A DNA stretch of 6,973 nucleotides from assembly GCA_041651315.1 (NCBI GenBank), contig JBAZJM010000251.1:1-6973 (forward strand), in the 5' to 3' direction. The stretch's first letter is position 1. Every line of letters begins with the position of its first letter. Below the pieces are notes generated by a model that saw nothing but the letters and a program-made list of their open reading frames with translations, was not told the origin of the DNA and searched no databases. The DNA is from CAITYL01 sp041651315 (GTDB lineage: Bacteria; Verrucomicrobiota; Lentisphaeria; Oligosphaerales; CAITYL01). Shown piece after piece: positions 4,696 through 6,973 of this stretch. A program made the position numbers and the translations under genes.

Positions 4696-4762
4696 CACGG
4701 GCGACACGCCCGTGCCTACAGGAAACCTTGTCCGTCCTGTAGGCGCGGGGTTGCACCCCGCG
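4696..4762. repeat. Facing pair of GTAG-tagged REP-like hairpins (BIME-like)
   Basis: The first hairpin has arms CACGGGCG (4696-4703) and CGCCCGTG (4707-4714) with loop ACA. It is followed by CCTACAGGA (4715-4723). The second half begins with the exact complement TCCTGTAGG (4735-4743), followed by hairpin CGCGGGGT (4744-4751) / ACCCCGCG (4755-4762) with loop TGC. Each hairpin therefore carries a GTAG tetranucleotide at its base, one per strand, facing inward. A 5' GTAG or GGAG tag before an imperfect palindrome is the hallmark of REP elements moved by REP-associated tyrosine transposases (RAYTs). Confidence 0.75.
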
Positions 4763-4826
4763 GCTGGAGTTTGGCACAAGTCCGGTTTTTTGGGGGGGCG
4801 TTGTCGTCCCGGAGGGACTGAATGAC

Positions 4827-4961
4827 AATAGGCAGGGGCTTCAGCCCCTGTTCCGGGAAATGAAACGATGGCGTGCCGTAGGTACGCCGCGATTCGCCGC
4901 GTACCTGACGGCACGCGAAATGGGGGGGGACAAAACACAGGGGCTGAAGCCCCTGCCTATT
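4827..4961. repeat. 135-bp element with perfect 25-bp terminal inverted repeats
   Basis: Positions 4827-4851 and 4937-4961 are exact reverse complements. Each arm is itself a hairpin (CAGGGGCT TC AGCCCCTG and its complement), with an ATAG tag at the outer edge. Between them is a further imperfect palindrome (4871-4916). I see no target-site duplication in the flanks (AATGAC on the left, CCCGCC on the right). It could be a MITE-like element or two REP units in tail-to-tail orientation enclosing a third. Confidence 0.8.
4871..4916. repeat. Internal imperfect palindrome with GTAG
   Basis: GCGTGCCGT (4871-4879) pairs with ACGGCACGC (4908-4916), and GGTACGC (4881-4887) pairs with GCGTACC (4899-4905). 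An A faces TG between the two stems, and the centre is CGCGATTCGCC. GTAG occurs at 4878-4881. It has the form of a REP unit and is nested inside the 25-bp inverted repeats. Confidence 0.7.
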
Positions 4962-4966
4962 CCCGC

Positions 4967-4985
4967 CCCGTCCCGCTGGGACGGG
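4967..4985. repeat. 8-bp hairpin downstream of the GH38 gene
   Basis: CCCGTCCC (4967-4974) and GGGACGGG (4978-4985) form a perfect stem with a GCT loop, 22 bp past the GH38 stop codon. It could help end that transcript, but no T-run follows on the minus strand. It may be another member of the neighbouring palindrome cluster. Confidence 0.55.
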
Positions 4986-5007
4986 AATACCGTACCCGTG
5001 TTGCGTG

Positions 5008-6973
5008 TCACACGGTGTCAGGTTGGCCGGCGGGCTGCCAGCGCAGGGTCAGGATTTGGAAGGGGCGGAGGGTGAGCGGCCAACGGCCCGGGGCGGCGGG
5101 CGCCAAGGGGGCGGCCGGCTGTTCCAGCAGGTCGCAGGAGTGGAAGGCGCCGGCGCACTCCGGCGGCAGTCGCAGGGTGACGGCGGCGGCGTGGGGCGCG
5201 GGATTGACCAGGCGCACGATCCGGCCGCCCGGGGCGCCGTCAAAGGGGAACTTGACCGCGGCCAGTTCCACCGGCGCCCCCGTGATCCGCAGCGGCCAGG
5301 CCGGCAGCGGCCCGGCCGTGCCGCGTTTCCCGACGGCCACGGCGGGGGGCGCCAGGTTGAGCCCGGCGGCGGTCACCGCCAGCCGGGGCAGGTCGTCGGC
5401 GCCCCGATGCGGGAGCAGGCTGAGGGTGACGTGGCGCCAGCCGCCGTCGCGGATGCCGCTGACCGGCATGGGATAGTTTTGGGCATAGCGCTCCAGGCAG
5501 TGGCCGAAGGCGGGTGAGCGCAGCACCGACACCTCAATGGCGCCGTCCGCCACGCGGCCGGCGGGGGTGCCGTAATTGACCACCGCCCAGCCGGTTCCGG
5601 CGGGGCCGGGGGCTGCCGCGACAAAGGTGGTGGCCGGCCAGTCGCCGTCGGGGCTGAACAGGTGGGTGGCGGTCTGTTCGTAGCGCGGCCGCGCCAGCCA
5701 GCCGCCGGGAATGCCGTACCAGGCGGTGTCCGCCGGGGCGCCGGCGGGGAAGCGGATGCGCAGCCGGCGGTCGGCGCTCTTCCAGTAGATTTCATGGCTG
5801 ATGTCCACCTGCCGGGCATGTGCGGCCAGGCGGACGGTGACGTACCATTCCAGGGCGAAGATGCGCGGATCCGCCTCGCGGCCGAAACGCAGGCACGGCG
5901 CGTAGGCGCCGGCGAACCAGGCCTCCTGGTAGCCGGCAAACTGTTTGGCGCCCAAAAAGCGGGTGAATTCGGCCAGGCCCCGGCGCCAGCCGGGGATCTT
6001 GCGGACGCCCCACGGGTCGCCCTCGTCTTCCTGGAGCAGCAGTTCGCCGATGGCGCCGCCGGCGGGCGCGTCGAGCACCGCGCCGGTGGCCAGGTCGGTC
6101 ACCCCGGCGATGCCCGGGTCGCCCAGGCGCACCTCGAGGTGCGGATTCCGCAGCACGGGTTCGGCGAGCGGCACGGGCGGGGGGGCGGGGCGCAGGGTGA
6201 AGGTGGTCCAGGCCAGCGGCGCCAGGGCGTCGGTTTCCACAAACAGCCCGGTGGCGGCCGGGCGGGTGGCGGCGGCCGGGCCGACGGCTGCGAGCAGGCG
6301 GTTTTCCGGCAGCGGGGCCGGCGGGGAATCCGCGCGCCAGGAGGGCACGACCGGCCAGGCGCGGCCGGCGGCATCCTCCGCCACCCAGCCGGTTTCACTG
6401 GTGGCGAACGCCGGGGGCAGGGGGATGCGGCGGGGCCCGGGGGCGGCGCCGGGGTCGAACACGGCCAGGCGCCGGCCGGCGGCGGGGGTGGGCGCCCGCA
6501 CCCCGGGCCGGCCGGCCGTGCGGAGTTCGCTGTGGGCCAGCCGTGCCGTGGTGTGGCGCATGGCCGCCATGCGCGCCTTCAGTTCCCGATACGCCTCGTC
6601 CTGGTGGGTGCCGGTGACGGCGTCGTGGAAGAAGAACAGCGGCAGTTCCAGGAACTGCTGTTCCCAGGCGGCGGCGTCGCGCAGGCCGCCGGCCAGGGTG
6701 ACGGCGAGGGCGGTCTCCCAGCCGTAGAACGCGGCCTCGCAGCGGCGGGCCTCCTGCTTGATGCGGAGGCGGCTGACGTAGCAGCCGGTCTGGGTGGGGT
6801 TGTTTTCCACCCGGCCGGCCACCAGGGCGGGGGGCGGGGCGTCGACCTGCGCCTCGGCGGCGGCGAAGATTCCAGCCAGCCGGCGCTGGGTGCCGAACTG
6901 GAACCGCAGTTCCGGCGCCTGCCGCGTCCACGCCGCCAGCCGTTCGGGCAGGTCCGTCGGCGGCAGCATTTCC
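5008..6973 (-). CDS. Glycoside hydrolase family 38 alpha-mannosidase-type protein (N-terminus outside window)
   Basis: The frame is open to the window edge, with about 654 residues visible. The ATG at 6969 is probably internal, because the GH38 N-terminal zinc-binding and nucleophile domain must lie upstream. Numbering from that Met, the end of the catalytic/middle region shows NNPTQTGCYVSRLRIKQEAR (56-75), ALAVTLAGG, and LFFFHDAVTGTH (111-122). HD in HDAVTGT corresponds to the His zinc ligand and adjacent Asp of GH38 (HHDAITGT in relatives). The rest is the beta-sandwich C-terminal region, with NPHLEVRLGDPGI, ALEWYVTVRL, VDISHEIYWKSADRRLRIRFP and a terminal LVNPAPHAAAVTLRLPPE ... LLEQPAAPL ... 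LRPFQILTLRW, as typical of GH38. These enzymes release alpha-mannose from glycans. The visible metal site is intact, so the enzyme is probably active. Its stop codon at 5008 borders the REP cluster. Confidence 0.9.
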   Translation of the reverse strand, partial: EMLPPTDLPERLAAWTRQAPELRFQFGTQRRLAGIFAAAEAQVDAPPPALVAGRVENNPTQTGCYVSRLRIKQEARRCEAAFYGWETALAVTLAGGLRDAAAWEQQFLELPLFFFHDAVTGTHQDEAYRELKARMAAMRHTTARLAHSELRTAGRPGVRAPTPAAGRRLAVFDPGAAPGPRRIPLPPAFATSETGWVAEDAAGRAWPVVPSWRADSPPAPLPENRLLAAVGPAAATRPAATGLFVETDALAPLAWTTFTLRPAPPPVPLAEPVLRNPHLEVRLGDPGIAGVTDLATGAVLDAPAGGAIGELLLQEDEGDPWGVRKIPGWRRGLAEFTRFLGAKQFAGYQEAWFAGAYAPCLRFGREADPRIFALEWYVTVRLAAHARQVDISHEIYWKSADRRLRIRFPAGAPADTAWYGIPGGWLARPRYEQTATHLFSPDGDWPATTFVAAAPGPAGTGWAVVNYGTPAGRVADGAIEVSVLRSPAFGHCLERYAQNYPMPVSGIRDGGWRHVTLSLLPHRGADDLPRLAVTAAGLNLAPPAVAVGKRGTAGPLPAWPLRITGAPVELAAVKFPFDGAPGGRIVRLVNPAPHAAAVTLRLPPECAGAFHSCDLLEQPAAPLAPAAPGRWPLTLRPFQILTLRWQPAGQPDTV

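Larger units (their letters stand above)
4496..5007. other. Non-coding, palindrome-rich intergenic region
   Basis: This 512-bp gap lies between the GH38 gene and the decayed aldehyde dehydrogenase. No frame here shows protein-like sequence on either strand. Positions 4510-4690 should contain the leader of the downstream pair, but I find no convincing promoter. A GATATGGT near 4600 on the minus strand has no matching -35. Positions 4690-4985 are packed with hairpins listed separately. A small 5-bp hairpin also occurs at 4806-4818 (GTCCC GGA GGGAC). Confidence 0.7.

Noticed and set aside
4696..4985. CRISPR array
   Set aside because: The hairpins differ in sequence, spacing is irregular, and there are no equal-length spacers. 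A REP-like cluster explains the palindromes.
5945..6727. 260-codon plus-strand frame inside the GH38 gene
   Set aside because: Ala/Gly/Arg/Ser-rich shadow of the minus-strand gene, with no domain features.
6967..6969. True start codon of the GH38 gene at 6969
   Set aside because: The frame stays open to the window edge, and the GH38 N-terminal catalytic domain must lie upstream, so this Met is internal.

Overview
The window is GC-rich bacterial chromosome, and nearly everything readable is on the minus strand. Three things point to the PVC superphylum (Verrucomicrobiota, Lentisphaerota/Kiritimatiellota or Planctomycetota): a small secreted protein with a GGRVYPN...KKYGYDP module that I associate with those phyla, a bacterial-type RNase P RNA, and intergenic spaces full of palindromic and short degenerate repeats. 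The phylum call is inference.

Layout from left to right. Positions 3-86 hold the last codons of a plus-strand gene. It converges on a minus-strand ExbB/ExbD (TolQ/TolR-like) pair at 186-1348 whose reading frames overlap by ATGA. Both proteins have the family fold but lack the membrane residues normally needed for proton-driven work. Upstream of exbB are a perfect 19-bp hairpin (1374-1414) and rnpB (about 1417-1800), then a secreted, coiled-coil, C-terminally membrane-anchored protein (1916-2395). Positions 2420-3458 are an accessory island. It contains a small GIY-YIG nuclease-family gene (2578-2910), visibly less GC-rich than its surroundings and flanked by integron attC-like sequences, plus several families of degenerate repeats.

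The second half holds a two-gene minus-strand unit. A decayed CoA-acylating aldehyde dehydrogenase (3796-4495) has a frameshift and two internal deletions, one of which removes the catalytic cysteine. It is followed after 13 bp by an intact STAS-domain protein (3459-3782) with a perfect ribosome-binding site. Positions 4496-5007 are a dense cluster of REP-like palindromes, some carrying GTAG tags and arranged as facing pairs. From 5008 to the window edge is most of a family 38 alpha-mannosidase-type glycoside hydrolase, missing its N-terminal catalytic part.

The genes do not form one pathway. They are separate units (energised membrane transport, RNA processing, sugar catabolism, a regulatory STAS protein) separated by repeat-rich spacers. 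The observations most worth a second look are the ExbB/ExbD pair without its canonical ionisable residues, the possible integron cassette, and the REP/nested-palindrome cluster.
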